A stretch of DNA of 64,000 nucleotides from Methyloversatilis discipulorum (GCF_000527135.1 NZ_AZUP01000001.1:3559535-3623534); one strand, 5' to 3'. Counted from the first letter of the stretch, positions 33,568 to 42,392 are shown. Notes: generated from the sequence alone by a model not told the origin. Program-made: numbers and translations.

Positions 33568-35148
33568 TCAGAAGTTCAGGCTGAACGTTGCGTGCACGCG
33601 GTGACTTCCGGAGTCGTATCTTCCTGCTCCGTCAATAAGTTGAGCGTAGTCGATCCGCCCAGATAGCCACGTGGAAAAGTTGACGCGCAGACCCACGCCT
33701 GCCGAAAAAACTGCCTGACTGGCCTCTTCGCCGGTCAGCGGCCGTACGCGATAGAGGTGGGCGGTGTCGGCGAACAGCACGCCGCGCATCACCCAGGTGT
33801 CGTGCACCCAGGCCGGCGTATCGAGATCCGCACTGACACGCCAGCCGCGGTCGTCGGCGAGCACGCGCTCGCGCAGGCCGCGCACCGAATCGGCGCCGCC
33901 GATACCGAATTGTTCGCCCGAAACCAGTTCGTCGTTGGTGTACTGCGCCTGTGCCTGCAGGCGCACGCGCCAGTCCCTGGACAGCAACTGCAGCCATGAG
34001 GCACCGGCCCGGATCACCGCGAAGCGCGCGTTGGCGCCGCCGCGTGAGGCGGCGAAATCGCTGTCGCGGCCGTGTTCGCCGCCGGGCAGGTTGCGTGCAT
34101 AGCTGACGTTCAGACCCGCTTCGCGCAGGTCGTTGCGCCAGTTGCCGCTCCACGACAGGCTGACCGGATGGGTGATCACTCGCGGGACCAGACTGCCCGG
34201 CACGTTCTCCAGGACAAAACTGCTGTCGAAATCGCGCCAGTCGGCTGCGAGGCTGACGCGCTGCGTCAGTTCGCCATCGCGCGGCAGGTGCCAGTTGTAG
34301 CGGGCGGAAAAGATGCGGCCAGCGCCGGACACGCTCGCCGTTGAGTTCAGCACCTGTACCTGGCCCGAATTCACGCTCGAGTAACCGGCGACAAGGTCGA
34401 TCGAATTGCCACTGCTATACAGCGGAATGCGATAGCCGAGGCCGAAGATGGTCACTTCGGACGGCCTCTCTATCGAAGTCGTGTACTGGAAGGTCGCGAC
34501 GTGGTCGCGGTTGAACAGATTGGCGTGCTGCAGCCCGATGGCGACGCGGTGGGTGCCGGTCGATGGCGTGCCGCTGTTGTCGACCGTGACGAAGCGGCGC
34601 AGCGGTTTGTCGTCCGCCACCGAAATCGTCGCCGCGATCTCGCCCGGCTTGCGGCCGGACTTGAAGGTCACATCGGTCTGCTTTGACGAATTCTCGTTGG
34701 CCAGCGACAGCTGGCGCGCCACGTCGGTCGTGTTCGGCATGCGACCGTCTGCCAGAGCGGGCAGGCTGGCGCGGATGTTTTCTTCGTCGTGGTGTTTGGC
34801 GCCCTGCAGCGTGATTTCGGTCAGCTTCGGCTCCAGCACCTCCAGCACGACGGTGCCGCCACTCAGTTCCTGTTCCGGAATGCTGACCTGGGCGGCGCCG
34901 AAGCCGCGCTGGTGGTAGGCGGCCTGCAGTGCGGCGCGCGCCGCTTCGAGCTGCCCGAAACCCACTTCGGCGCCGGTGTAGGGCGACAGCATGGCGTCGA
35001 TTTCCCCCGGCCGGAAAACCGTTCCGCCGGCCAGCGAGTAGGCGCGCACCTCGAAGCGAGGGCCGTCGGCACTCTCCTCCGCGCGCGCGTCGGCGAACGA
35101 CAACTGGACTGCACAGATGCAGAGCAGCAGGGAAAGTCTGGGCGACAC
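33568..35148 (-). CDS. Two-partner secretion outer-membrane transporter (TpsB, FhaC/ShlB type)
   Basis: A 526-residue outer-membrane protein that exports the TpsA encoded just downstream. A signal peptide (cleavage after ADARA) is followed by POTRA-like segments (FRPGEIDAMLSPYTG, QAAYHQRGFGAAQVSIPEQ, GTVVLEVLEPKLTEITLQG) and a C-terminal 16-strand barrel region with alternating polar/hydrophobic strands. It ends in Phe (VHATFSLNF), as usual for outer-membrane barrels. The FhaC-type motif with RGF/VRGY is present as SVRGLRERV near residue 420. The start is a GTG at 35146-35148 with only a weak GGGGT site. The gap to the protease gene upstream is 61 bases, so all four secretion-locus genes could share a transcript. 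Confidence 0.92.
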   Translation of the reverse strand: MSPRLSLLLCICAVQLSFADARAEESADGPRFEVRAYSLAGGTVFRPGEIDAMLSPYTGAEVGFGQLEAARAALQAAYHQRGFGAAQVSIPEQELSGGTVVLEVLEPKLTEITLQGAKHHDEENIRASLPALADGRMPNTTDVARQLSLANENSSKQTDVTFKSGRKPGEIAATISVADDKPLRRFVTVDNSGTPSTGTHRVAIGLQHANLFNRDHVATFQYTTSIERPSEVTIFGLGYRIPLYSSGNSIDLVAGYSSVNSGQVQVLNSTASVSGAGRIFSARYNWHLPRDGELTQRVSLAADWRDFDSSFVLENVPGSLVPRVITHPVSLSWSGNWRNDLREAGLNVSYARNLPGGEHGRDSDFAASRGGANARFAVIRAGASWLQLLSRDWRVRLQAQAQYTNDELVSGEQFGIGGADSVRGLRERVLADDRGWRVSADLDTPAWVHDTWVMRGVLFADTAHLYRVRPLTGEEASQAVFSAGVGLRVNFSTWLSGRIDYAQLIDGAGRYDSGSHRVHATFSLNF

Positions 35149-35209
35149 CGATGACCCCGTCGATCTTCAAGTTCTTGTATCCGACGGAGTTTAGTGCGTT
35201 TGTATGTCT

Positions 35210-36232
35210 TTAGCAGTAGGCCGAACAGTCTAAGGCCTGATCCAGTTTGCCCAGCAGCTCGGCGTCCGCGAGGGCCAGCCGGTCCCGCGCTTCGCGGGCG
35301 GCCTCGGTCGAGCCGCTTCGCGCCAGCGCCAGTGCCTGATGGAAGAGCACGTCCGGGTGGTCCGGCAACAGCATGCGGGCGCGCTGCAGCGCCTCGTTTG
35401 CCTCGACTGGCCGCTGGTCGCGCAGCAGCGCGACGCCGGCCTGATGCCAGGCATCGGCGTTGTCCGGTTCTGCGCGCGTCCATTCCAGCGCCAGATCGGC
35501 GGCGGACTGCCACCGCGACAGCGCACCGAGGCGCGCCACCCGCAGGAACCAGGGCTGTTCCGCGTCCGGCTTTTCCCACAGCGCCAGACCCGAGATCGGC
35601 GCGATGTCGGATTCGGGTTGCTTGCGCAGCCGGTGGATCAGGTCGGCCGGCATCGCGAAGTAGCCACCCGAGTGGCCGGAGGCGAGGAAGGTGGTGATGC
35701 CGATCAGGCGACCGTCAGCGTCGAACAGCCCGCCGCCACTGCCACCGAGCGCGAAACCGCTGGACGTTTCGAACACCGCACTGCCGTCGTGCGGATGCAG
35801 CGTCGCGACCCGCCCCGGCGCAAAGAAGGCTTCTATCCCTCCCGAGTAGCCGTAGTAGAACGATTTTTCACCCGGCCGAACCGATGCTGCGTCGCGCAGC
35901 GCGACGGTGCGCAGTGGCATTGGCCCGGTACGCAGCAGACAGAGGTCGTTGGCCATATCCACTTTCTGGCCGAACACCGGAAATACCAGCGCGCCCTTGG
36001 CAACCTCGATGCGCACGCCCTGACGCGTGACGTGACAGTTGGTGATCACCTCGTTCTCTGCGACCACCACCCCCGAACCGAAGAAACCCTTGCCTGCCTC
36101 ATTGGCAACGCGCACCTGCACCACGCTGATCGACAGGCCGGTATAGAAGGCGGATCCGAATTCGCTGGCCGAACCGCCGGCGTGGGCGTTCAGGGCCAGC
36201 AGACAGCAGGAGGAGGCGAGCAGGCGGCGCAT
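35210..36232 (-). CDS. Exported trypsin-like protease with C-terminal TPR-like tail
   Basis: A 340-residue protein. Signal peptide (LLASSCCLLALNAHA), then a trypsin-like domain with His67 (TNCHVT), Asp96 (NDLCLL) and Ser165 (GGSGGG). The residue before the catalytic Ser is Gly rather than the usual Asp or Asn, which may weaken or alter activity. From about residue 245 to the end are helical repeats with TPR spacing (AADLALEWTRAEPDNADAWH, LLRDQRPVEANEALQRA). It sits directly upstream of the TpsB-TpsA pair, so processing of the exoprotein is a reasonable but untested role. The ATG at 36230-36232 follows GGAG; one at 36244 has no ribosome site. Confidence 0.78.
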   Translation of the reverse strand: MRRLLASSCCLLALNAHAGGSASEFGSAFYTGLSISVVQVRVANEAGKGFFGSGVVVAENEVITNCHVTRQGVRIEVAKGALVFPVFGQKVDMANDLCLLRTGPMPLRTVALRDAASVRPGEKSFYYGYSGGIEAFFAPGRVATLHPHDGSAVFETSSGFALGGSGGGLFDADGRLIGITTFLASGHSGGYFAMPADLIHRLRKQPESDIAPISGLALWEKPDAEQPWFLRVARLGALSRWQSAADLALEWTRAEPDNADAWHQAGVALLRDQRPVEANEALQRARMLLPDHPDVLFHQALALARSGSTEAAREARDRLALADAELLGKLDQALDCSAYC

Positions 36233-36296
36233 GGCGGGCTCCATCGACGGGGTTGTGTGAACAGCCGTCTTGGGAGCGCGCTACAGGCGCGAAAGT

Positions 36297-36854
36297 TCAG
36301 CTGCCGCCGACCGCCCCACCGGTCGTGAAGAAGGCGCCGCCAGCGACGTGATGCAGCGTGCGCAGCGCGTCGTCGTCGAAATGCCAGCGCCCGTTGCGGA
36401 ACACCCGACCGTCCGCGCGCGCCGCCACCACCTCGCCGATGAACAGATCGTAGCGGTCCTGGTTGTGGGCTTCCGGCACGACCTTGCATTCGAGCCAGGC
36501 GACGCAGCCGGCGACCAGCGGCGCGGCGATCTGTGTCGCCGCGAAAGTGACGAGGCCCAGAGCCGCGAACTTGTCTGTGTCGCGGCCGCTGTCGCTGCCA
36601 GCTGCGACGGTGGCGTCGAGCAGCGCGCGAGGCGGAACGTTGATCGCGAATTCTCCCGAGGCGCTGATCAGTTCGCGCGTGAAGGTCGATTTGTCGATCA
36701 CGACGACGATCTTGGGTGGGTCGAAATCGAGCGGCATGCACCAGGCCGCCGCCATCACGTTGCGGCGCGCGCCGGCTGCGCTGCTCACCAGCACGGTAGG
36801 ACCGTGGTTGAGCAGCCGGTAAGCCTGCGGGAGGGGGACGTCCTGGATCGACAT
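36297..36854 (-). CDS. Flavin reductase-like FMN-binding protein
   Basis: A 185-residue cytoplasmic protein of the flavin reductase-like split-barrel family. Typical segments are the N-terminal PTVLVSSAAGARRNVMAAAWCMPLDFDPP, the cofactor-binding STFTRELISASGEFAINVP, and SGRDTDKF. Members reduce FMN with NAD(P)H or simply bind it; a partner oxygenase is not adjacent. The gene lies 38 bases downstream of the PEP-CTERM gene, separated by a hairpin. Specific substrate unknown. Confidence 0.8.
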   Translation of the reverse strand: MSIQDVPLPQAYRLLNHGPTVLVSSAAGARRNVMAAAWCMPLDFDPPKIVVVIDKSTFTRELISASGEFAINVPPRALLDATVAAGSDSGRDTDKFAALGLVTFAATQIAAPLVAGCVAWLECKVVPEAHNQDRYDLFIGEVVAARADGRVFRNGRWHFDDDALRTLHHVAGGAFFTTGGAVGGS

Positions 36855-36861
36855 TTAACAA

Positions 36862-36883
36862 GGGAGCGCTGCGGCGCGCTCCC
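36862..36883 (-). terminator. Hairpin after the PEP-CTERM gene
   Basis: Stem GGGAGCGC/GCGCTCCC followed on the minus strand by CTTGTT. Weak T tail, so termination may be partial before the flavin reductase-like gene. Confidence 0.45.
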
Positions 36884-36891
36884 CGGAAGGA

Positions 36892-37473
36892 TCAGGCGCG
36901 GCGGCGGGCCGCTGCAAGCAGCGCGAGCAAGCCGAGACCACCCACCATCGAAGCCCAGGTCGAGGGTTCGGGTACGGCCGCAGCGAAAGTGCGGAAGGTG
37001 TAGTCAAAGTTGGGGAAGCCTGCATAGCCCGAGGTCGCGAATGTCTGTCCTTTCGGGTAGGGGTTCAGCGTGCTGCCCGCCAGACCCAATGCGGACGGGC
37101 CGGAGAAGACCAGGAAGTAGGTGTCCCCCGGCGTAACTGTTACGGGCGTCCAGAACACGTCCACCCAGCCCGGACCAAGACCGAGTGCCGAGCCGCCGGC
37201 CAGCAGGCTGCCGCCCTGGTTCGGCAGCTTGCTCCACAGTTCGATGGTCACGTTCGCCGACTCCTCCGGGCTGGCGAGGAGGAGGTAGATCCCGGCGCCG
37301 GACACGTTGTCTGCCATCTGCTTGAAGGACTGCGCCAGTCCGCTCTGGCCGAAGGTTGCTATCAGGTTGTTGCGCTCTGACGACTCCTGGTCGGTCACGT
37401 TGGGGATCACGGCGAGCGCCGGCAGGGCGGTGGCAAACAGCGTTGCGGCGAAGAGGCTGCGTATCGATTTCAT
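36892..37473 (-). CDS. PEP-CTERM sorting domain protein
   Basis: A 193-residue exported protein. The signal peptide ends near LPALA; the middle is a beta-rich domain (VTIELWSKLPNQGGSLL, PGDTYFLVFSG). The C-terminus has the PEP-CTERM sorting signal: VPEPSTW, a hydrophobic helix (MVGGLGLLALLAA) and the basic end RRRA. Such proteins are cleaved by an exosortase (EpsH/XrtA type) and usually accompany exopolysaccharide genes encoded elsewhere. The presence of this signal implies that the genome has an exosortase. Function of the mature domain unknown. Confidence 0.9.
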   Translation of the reverse strand: MKSIRSLFAATLFATALPALAVIPNVTDQESSERNNLIATFGQSGLAQSFKQMADNVSGAGIYLLLASPEESANVTIELWSKLPNQGGSLLAGGSALGLGPGWVDVFWTPVTVTPGDTYFLVFSGPSALGLAGSTLNPYPKGQTFATSGYAGFPNFDYTFRTFAAAVPEPSTWASMVGGLGLLALLAAARRRA

Positions 37474-37648
37474 CGGGACACTCCCTGCACGAAGGTTGTC
37501 GTCACCCGTCGCAAGCCGGACCGGCCGACGGATTCATAAATGTCAAAAACTGTTAGCAAGCCGTGTGCCTGCATCGCTGCATCGGCACGCATCGGGGCGC
37601 AGCCTGCCTTGCAGCCGATCCGGTCCTTGGGCGGGTCGAGCCGGATGT

Positions 37649-37671
37649 AAAAAAAACCGACGCTGCGCCGG
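37649..37671 (-). terminator. Rho-independent terminator of glnS
   Basis: On the minus strand CCGGCG-CAG-CGTCGG (one G-T pair) is followed by eight T residues, 26 bases after the glnS stop codon. Confidence 0.85.
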
Positions 37672-37696
37672 GTGCCGCCGCCGGGTTGCCCCGACC

Positions 37697-39472
37697 TCAA
37701 CGACTCCAGCTGTCTTTCAATGTGACGGCCCGGTTGAACACCGGGCGGCCTTCGACCGAATCGACGCGGTCGGCGACGAAGTAGCCGTGACGTTCGAACT
37801 GGAACTTGTCGTCGGCCGCGGCGGTGGCCAGGCCGGGTTCGACGAAGGCCTGTACCGATTTCACCGAATCCGGATTCATCACGGTGAGGAAGTCGCGGCC
37901 GCCGGCGTCCGGGTGCGCCTCGGTGAACAGCCGGTCGTACAGCCGCACTTCGGTCGCCAGTCCCTCGGCCACGCTGACCCAGGTGATGACGCCCTTCACC
38001 TTGACGCTGTCGGCGCCTGGCGTGCCGCTCTTGGTGTCCGGAACCAGCGTGGCCAGTACCGCGGTGATTCGGCCGTCGGCGTCCTTCTCGCAGCCGGTGC
38101 ATTCGATCACGTAGCCGTACTTGAGCCGCGCCTTGTTGCCCGGGAACAGGCGGTGGTAGCCCTTGGGCGCTTCTTCCATGAAGTCTTCGCGCTCTATCCA
38201 CACTTCGCGTGTGAGGTTGAAGCTGCGTGTGCCGCGTTCCGGGTGGTGCGGATGCACCGGCGCGGAGCAGGGCTCGGCCTCCTTGCCGGCGAACAGTGCA
38301 TCCCAGTTGGTGAGCTTGAGCTTGAGCGGATCGAGCACCGCCATCGCACGGGCGGCGCGGCCGTCGAGGTCGTCGCGCAGCGCACCCTCCAGCGTCGAAT
38401 AGTCGATCCACGAATCGGCTTTGGACACGCCGATGCGCTCGGCGAACAGCTGCAGCGCCTCCGGCGTGTAGCCGCGGCGGCGCAGGCCGACGATGGTGGG
38501 CATGCGCGGGTCGTCCCAGCCGCTGACGTGTTTCTCCGTCACCAGCTGCATCAGCTTGCGCTTGCTGGTGACGACATAGGTCAGGTTGAGCCGTGCGAAC
38601 TCGTACTGCTTGGGCAGCGGATGAGCCAGCAGGCCGCCTTCGGCCAGACGTTCCAGCACCCAGTCATAGAACGGCCGCTGATCCTCGAATTCCAGCGTGC
38701 AGATCGAATGGGTGATGCCTTCGACCGCGTCTTCCAGCGGGTGGGCGTAGGTGTACATCGGGTAGATGCACCATGTGTCGCCGGTGTTGTGGTGATGCGC
38801 GTGCTTGATCCGGTAGATGGCCGGGTCGCGCATGTTGATATTGGGGCTGGCCATGTCGATCTTCGCGCGCAACACCATGGCGCCGTCAGCGTGCTTGCCG
38901 TCGCGCATTTCGCGGAACAGCGCCAGCGATTCGTCGGCCGGACGATTGCGCCACGGTGAATCCTTGCCCGGCTCGGTCAGCGTGCCACGGTTGGCGCGCA
39001 TCTCGTCCGGCGTCTGCTGGTCGATGTAGGCGTGGCCGGCGGTGATCAGGTATTCCGCCGCGCGGTACATGAAGTCGAAATAGTCGCTGGCGAAGTAGAG
39101 CTGCGACGCACCGAAGGCGTCCCAGCCGAAGCCCAGCCACTGCACCGCGTCCTTGATCGATTCGACGTATTCGACGCTTTCCTTTTCCGGATTGGTGTCG
39201 TCGAAGCGCATGTGGCAAACGCCACCGTAATCGCGCGCCAGGCCGAAGTTCAGGCAGATCGACTTGGCGTGACCGACGTGCAGATAGCCGTTCGGCTCCG
39301 GCGGGAAGCGGGTGCGGATCTTCGCTGGGTCGGGCTCGCCGGCGGCGTGATGCGCGGCGTCGCCCGGGCTGCGCGCCCAGCGGCGGCTGGCGTAGGTGCC
39401 ATTGGCCAGATCCTTCTCGATGACGGCGCGCAGGAAATTTGAAGCCGGTGCGGTAGCGTTGCGTTCGGACAT
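37697..39472 (-). CDS. glnS: Glutaminyl-tRNA synthetase
   Basis: A 591-residue class I aminoacyl-tRNA synthetase that charges tRNA-Gln. The HIGH-like motif is PPEPNGYLHVGHAKS near residue 58, followed by MRFDDTNPEKE; the KMSKS-like loop is VTSKRKLMQLV; the anticodon-binding beta-barrels occupy the last 250 residues and end with ADRVDSVEGRPVFNRAVTLKDSW. Compared with the 554-residue E. coli enzyme it has a longer N-terminus. A dedicated GlnRS means the cell does not rely only on the GatCAB route for Gln-tRNA. Starts with ATG at 39472. Confidence 0.96.
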   Translation of the reverse strand: MSERNATAPASNFLRAVIEKDLANGTYASRRWARSPGDAAHHAAGEPDPAKIRTRFPPEPNGYLHVGHAKSICLNFGLARDYGGVCHMRFDDTNPEKESVEYVESIKDAVQWLGFGWDAFGASQLYFASDYFDFMYRAAEYLITAGHAYIDQQTPDEMRANRGTLTEPGKDSPWRNRPADESLALFREMRDGKHADGAMVLRAKIDMASPNINMRDPAIYRIKHAHHHNTGDTWCIYPMYTYAHPLEDAVEGITHSICTLEFEDQRPFYDWVLERLAEGGLLAHPLPKQYEFARLNLTYVVTSKRKLMQLVTEKHVSGWDDPRMPTIVGLRRRGYTPEALQLFAERIGVSKADSWIDYSTLEGALRDDLDGRAARAMAVLDPLKLKLTNWDALFAGKEAEPCSAPVHPHHPERGTRSFNLTREVWIEREDFMEEAPKGYHRLFPGNKARLKYGYVIECTGCEKDADGRITAVLATLVPDTKSGTPGADSVKVKGVITWVSVAEGLATEVRLYDRLFTEAHPDAGGRDFLTVMNPDSVKSVQAFVEPGLATAAADDKFQFERHGYFVADRVDSVEGRPVFNRAVTLKDSWSR

Positions 39473-39613
39473 GGTGGGCAGCAGAGAAACCTGAGGATGA
39501 GTGTCGTTGCCAGGGCATGAGCGGCAGCCGGCAGGATGCCCGCTTCATGCTTGGGCCAGACCGCGGTCTGGCGAAAGAACACAATTCTAGCCGCTTGCCG
39601 GCGAAATTCAGGG

Positions 39614-39642
39614 TTGACAGCTTTTCACGGCTTGCCTATGGT
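39614..39642 (+). promoter_or_regulatory. Sigma-70 promoter of the leu leader/leuA
   Basis: TTGACA (39614-39619), 17-base spacer, TATGGT (39637-39642). Predicted transcription start near 39649, next to the leader ATG at 39650. Confidence 0.8.
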
Positions 39643-39649
39643 CGAGCCC

Positions 39650-39733
39650 ATGCTCTCGCACCAGACCCAACTGCTGTTCCTCTCCTCGACGCTGCTCGCG
39701 TCGGGTCTGCTGCTGCGCCCCGCGCGCACATAA
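39650..39733 (+). CDS. leuL: Leucine-rich leader peptide of leuA
   Basis: A 27-residue reading frame in which 9 residues are Leu, in runs (QLLFLSSTLLASGLLLRPA). It sits between a consensus promoter and leuA, so ribosome stalling at Leu codons would report leucine shortage, as in leu operon attenuation. Downstream the transcript can form competing stems: CTCCGGTC/GACCGGGAG around 39766-39785 and CCGGGA/TCCCGG further on. The predicted transcription start falls at or next to the ATG, so the peptide may be read from a leaderless mRNA. An in-frame ATG at 39638 overlaps the -10 box and is therefore not used. Confidence 0.72.
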   Translation: MLSHQTQLLFLSSTLLASGLLLRPART

Positions 39734-39814
39734 AACTCCCCCTCCTGTCGTGCAGTGCCTGCCTCCGGTCGATGGACCGGGAGGTGAATTCCGTTTTCCC
39801 GGAGCGTTCCCATC

Positions 39815-39892
39815 ATGTTCGAGCTGTTTCAAACCTTCCCGATGCTGCGACTGCGCAGCGGTTGTCAGGCCAGGAAACCCGTGGCCGCCTGA
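39815..39892 (+). CDS. Second small upstream reading frame before leuA
   Basis: A 25-codon frame starting ATG-TTC-GAG-CTG-TTT with GGAG ten bases upstream. It contains only 3 Leu but 4 Phe and 4 Arg, so it is not an obvious leucine sensor. Its end overlaps a stem GTGGCC/GGCCAC (39881-39912) that lies just before the leuA ribosome site. It may couple translation to leuA or be part of the attenuator; being a chance frame is possible. Confidence 0.35.
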   Translation: MFELFQTFPMLRLRSGCQARKPVAA

Positions 39893-39940
39893 CAGCCCTG
39901 CATTCCGGCCACGCATCCTTCCCATTTGCCGGAGCACATC

Positions 39941-41647
39941 ATGTTGAAGCAGCCGAATACGAAGTACCGTCCCGTCACCCCGATCGCGCTCGCCGATCGC
40001 CAGTGGCCGTCGACAACCATCACGCGCGCGCCGGTCTGGATGTCCACCGATCTGCGCGATGGCAACCAGGCCCTGTTCGAGCCGATGAACGGCGAACGCA
40101 AGATGCGCATGTTCAAGATGCTGGTGGACATCGGCTTCAAGCAGATCGAGGTCGCCTTTCCGTCGGCGTCGGACACCGACTTCAGCTTCGTGCGTACGCT
40201 GATCGAAGGCGGCCACATCCCGGACGACGTGACCATCGAAGTGCTGACGCAGGCGCGACCGCACCTGATCGAACGCACCATCGAATCCTTGCGCGGCGCG
40301 AAGCGCGCCATCGTGCATGTCTATAACGCGACCTCGCCCACCTTCCGCCGCGTCGTGTTTGACATGAGCCGCGACGAGGTGAAGCAGCTTGCGGTCGACA
40401 GCACCCTGCTCATCAAGCGCCTCACCGACGCGCAGCCGGAAACCGAGTGGACCTTCCAGTACAGCCCGGAAACCTTCACCGCGACCGAACTCGATTTCGC
40501 GAAAGACGTGTGTGACGCGGTGGTCGAGGCCTGGGGCGGTACGCCCGAGCGGCCGGTCATCCTCAACCTGCCGGCGACGGTGGAGATCGCCACGCCCAAC
40601 CACTACGCCGACCAGATCGAGTGGATGCACCGCAATCTGGGCAACCGCGCATCGGTCATCCTCAGCGTGCATCCGCACAATGACCGCGGCACCGCGGTGG
40701 CGGCGGCCGAACTGGCGGTGATGGCCGGCGCCGACCGTATCGAAGGCTGCCTGTTCGGCCACGGCGAGCGCACCGGCAACGTCGATCTCGTGACGCTGGC
40801 GCTCAACCTCTACACCCAGGGTGTCGATCCGGGACTTGATTTCTCGCGCATCAACGACATCGCACGCACGGTCGAACAGTGCACGCAGATTCCGGTGCAC
40901 GCCCGCCATCCGTACGCCGGTGACCTCGTGTTCACCGCCTTTTCCGGCTCGCATCAGGACGCGATCCGCAAGGGCCTTGCCGCGCAGCGGCCGGACGCGA
41001 TCTGGGAGGTGCCCTATCTGCCGGTCGACCCGGCCGACGTCGGCCGCACCTATGATTCGATCATTCGCGTGAACAGCCAGTCGGGCAAGGGCGGTGTGGC
41101 CTTCCTGCTCGAAAGCGAATACGGCGTCACCTTGCCGCGTCGCCTCCAGGTCGAGTTCAGCACCGCGGTGCAGCAGCTCACCGACGCCAGCGGGCAGGAA
41201 GTGCGCGCGGCCGACATCTGGAAGCTGTTCGCGCAGCAGTACTTCGAACCAGCGCTTCCGTTCGAGTATGTCACCCATCATCTGAGCGAGATCGGCGACG
41301 AGCAGGGCATCGAACTGGTGGTGAAGGCCGAGGGCGTCGAACGCACGCTGTCGGGCCGCGGCAATGGCCCGATCGCTGCCGTGATCGACGCGCTCAAGGT
41401 GCCGGCCCGCCTGCACGACTACGAGGAACGCGCGATCGGCCACGGCGCAGACGCGGCGGCGGTGGCTTTTGCCGAATTCGTCATTGACGGGCTGCCCGGC
41501 AGCACCTTCGGCGCCGGCATGCACCGGAATATCGTGACGGCGTCGGTGCTGGCCATCCTGAGCGGGCTTAACCGCGCCTGCGCCAAGCTCGATCCGGCAG
41601 CGCGGCGGGACTTTCTCGCGTCGATCAGACCGCCGGCGCTGGCTTGA
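39941..41647 (+). CDS. leuA: 2-isopropylmalate synthase (long form)
   Basis: A 568-residue enzyme that condenses acetyl-CoA with 2-ketoisovalerate, the first committed step of leucine synthesis. The DRE-TIM barrel is shown by [15 protein letters not shown] near residue 36, [19 protein letters not shown] with the metal-binding His pair, and [13 protein letters not shown]. The C-terminal about 130 residues form the LeuA regulatory domain for leucine feedback. The length and the PNTKYRPV start fit the LeuA type 2 group of many beta- and actinobacteria rather than the 523-residue E. coli type. The ATG at 39941 follows GGAG by six bases. Confidence 0.95.
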   Translation: MLKQPNTKYRPVTPIALADRQWPSTTITRAPVWMSTDLRDGNQALFEPMNGERKMRMFKMLVDIGFKQIEVAFPSASDTDFSFVRTLIEGGHIPDDVTIEVLTQARPHLIERTIESLRGAKRAIVHVYNATSPTFRRVVFDMSRDEVKQLAVDSTLLIKRLTDAQPETEWTFQYSPETFTATELDFAKDVCDAVVEAWGGTPERPVILNLPATVEIATPNHYADQIEWMHRNLGNRASVILSVHPHNDRGTAVAAAELAVMAGADRIEGCLFGHGERTGNVDLVTLALNLYTQGVDPGLDFSRINDIARTVEQCTQIPVHARHPYAGDLVFTAFSGSHQDAIRKGLAAQRPDAIWEVPYLPVDPADVGRTYDSIIRVNSQSGKGGVAFLLESEYGVTLPRRLQVEFSTAVQQLTDASGQEVRAADIWKLFAQQYFEPALPFEYVTHHLSEIGDEQGIELVVKAEGVERTLSGRGNGPIAAVIDALKVPARLHDYEERAIGHGADAAAVAFAEFVIDGLPGSTFGAGMHRNIVTASVLAILSGLNRACAKLDPAARRDFLASIRPPALA

Positions 41648-41656
41648 ACGCGGGCT

Positions 41657-42070
41657 TCACTCGACGCCGTTGCAGACCGTCGGCCGCCAGCTCTCCCGCC
41701 AGTGGCCGGCGAGCAGGCGGGCGATGACCGCACCGAAGCAGAGGCCGCTGCCGCCGCAGGCGAGCACGGCGACCTCCGGCAGGCCGGCCACACTGCCGGC
41801 GCCGATGCCGGCGAGCAGGCCGGCCAGCGGCGGCAGATAGGCCAGCATCACGGCGCGCAGCGGCGCGTCGTCGTCGATGCCGAGCGCAACCAGATCGCCG
41901 GGCCGCAGTGAAGCGGCCTGCGCAGAGGGCAGTTCGAACTGGTGCAGGGTGTTCGGCGCGCTGCCACAGACGGTTTGCGAGCGGCAGCCGCTGCAGGCCG
42001 GCGCGCTGTCGACGCCGACGGTGACGCGGGTGCCGTCGACCTGCACCACCCGGGTATCCCTGACCGTCAT
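41657..42070 (-). CDS. rseC: RseC/MucC family membrane protein (SoxR-reducing system)
   Basis: A 137-residue inner-membrane protein. A Cys-rich N-terminal part (ACSGCRSQTVCGSA) is followed by a short beta region (LRPGDLVALGIDD) and two membrane helices (AVMLAYLPPLAGLLAGIGAG; EVAVLACGGSGLCFGAVIARL). RseC works with the Rnf electron-transport complex to keep SoxR reduced in E. coli; in diazotrophs Rnf complexes feed electrons to nitrogenase. That link fits this gene's position beside nifA and the near-perfect sigma-54 promoter 36 bases upstream of its ATG. A ribosome site GGGAGGGAAGAGAC precedes the ATG. The rnf genes themselves are not in the window. Confidence 0.85.
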   Translation of the reverse strand: MTVRDTRVVQVDGTRVTVGVDSAPACSGCRSQTVCGSAPNTLHQFELPSAQAASLRPGDLVALGIDDDAPLRAVMLAYLPPLAGLLAGIGAGSVAGLPEVAVLACGGSGLCFGAVIARLLAGHWRESWRPTVCNGVE

Positions 42071-42096
42071 GTCTCTTCCCTCCCGCCGGCTGTCTC

Positions 42097-42111
42097 GCAA
42101 TCCTCGTGCCA
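42097..42111 (-). promoter_or_regulatory. Sigma-54 promoter of rseC
   Basis: Read on the minus strand: TGGCAC-GAGGA-TTGC, an exact match to the -24/-12 consensus. The -24 GG lies at 42109-42110 and the -12 GC at 42097-42098. The TGT-N10-ACA site at 42202-42217 is about 90 bases upstream. Confidence 0.85.
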
Positions 42112-42201
42112 GCCGCCGGGTAGCGATCCACTTGCCGCCGTCGACGCCGCTCCGGTGCGCCTTTGCCGCGGTTGATCGCTGCCGCGGCGCGGGAGCCGTC
42201 C

Positions 42202-42217
42202 TGTGCTGTTTGCGACA
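42202..42217. promoter_or_regulatory. NifA upstream activator site (TGT-N10-ACA)
   Basis: Exact TGT-N10-ACA (TGTGCTGTTTGCGACA). Being palindromic it can serve the rseC promoter on the minus strand and a weaker candidate for nifA on the plus strand. Confidence 0.75.
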
Positions 42218-42377
42218 ACTCCGACAAGCGCTGTCGCGGCACCGTTTTGTGACGTCTTGCACCAAAGCGGACACGCCCGTCGGTGCGTCGCCAGTTCCGT
42301 TTCCAAGTGCCTGCCCGCAAACGGCTTTCCTGCGCGCCGTTACGCGGGCGTCCTGCGATTGACCGCTTTGTGACACT

Positions 42378-42392
42378 GGGTACGCGCCTTGC
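42378..42392 (+). promoter_or_regulatory. Candidate sigma-54 promoter of nifA
   Basis: GGGTAC-GCGCC-TTGC keeps the GG-N10-GC spacing but lacks the T and C of the -24 box. It is 158 bases before the nifA ATG and about 160 bases after the activator site. The remainder of the 479-base gap shows no other clear feature. Confidence 0.45.

Noticed and set aside
39536..39649. Longer frame in front of the leucine leader
   Set aside because: It crosses the -35 and -10 boxes, so it would not be in the transcript from that promoter.
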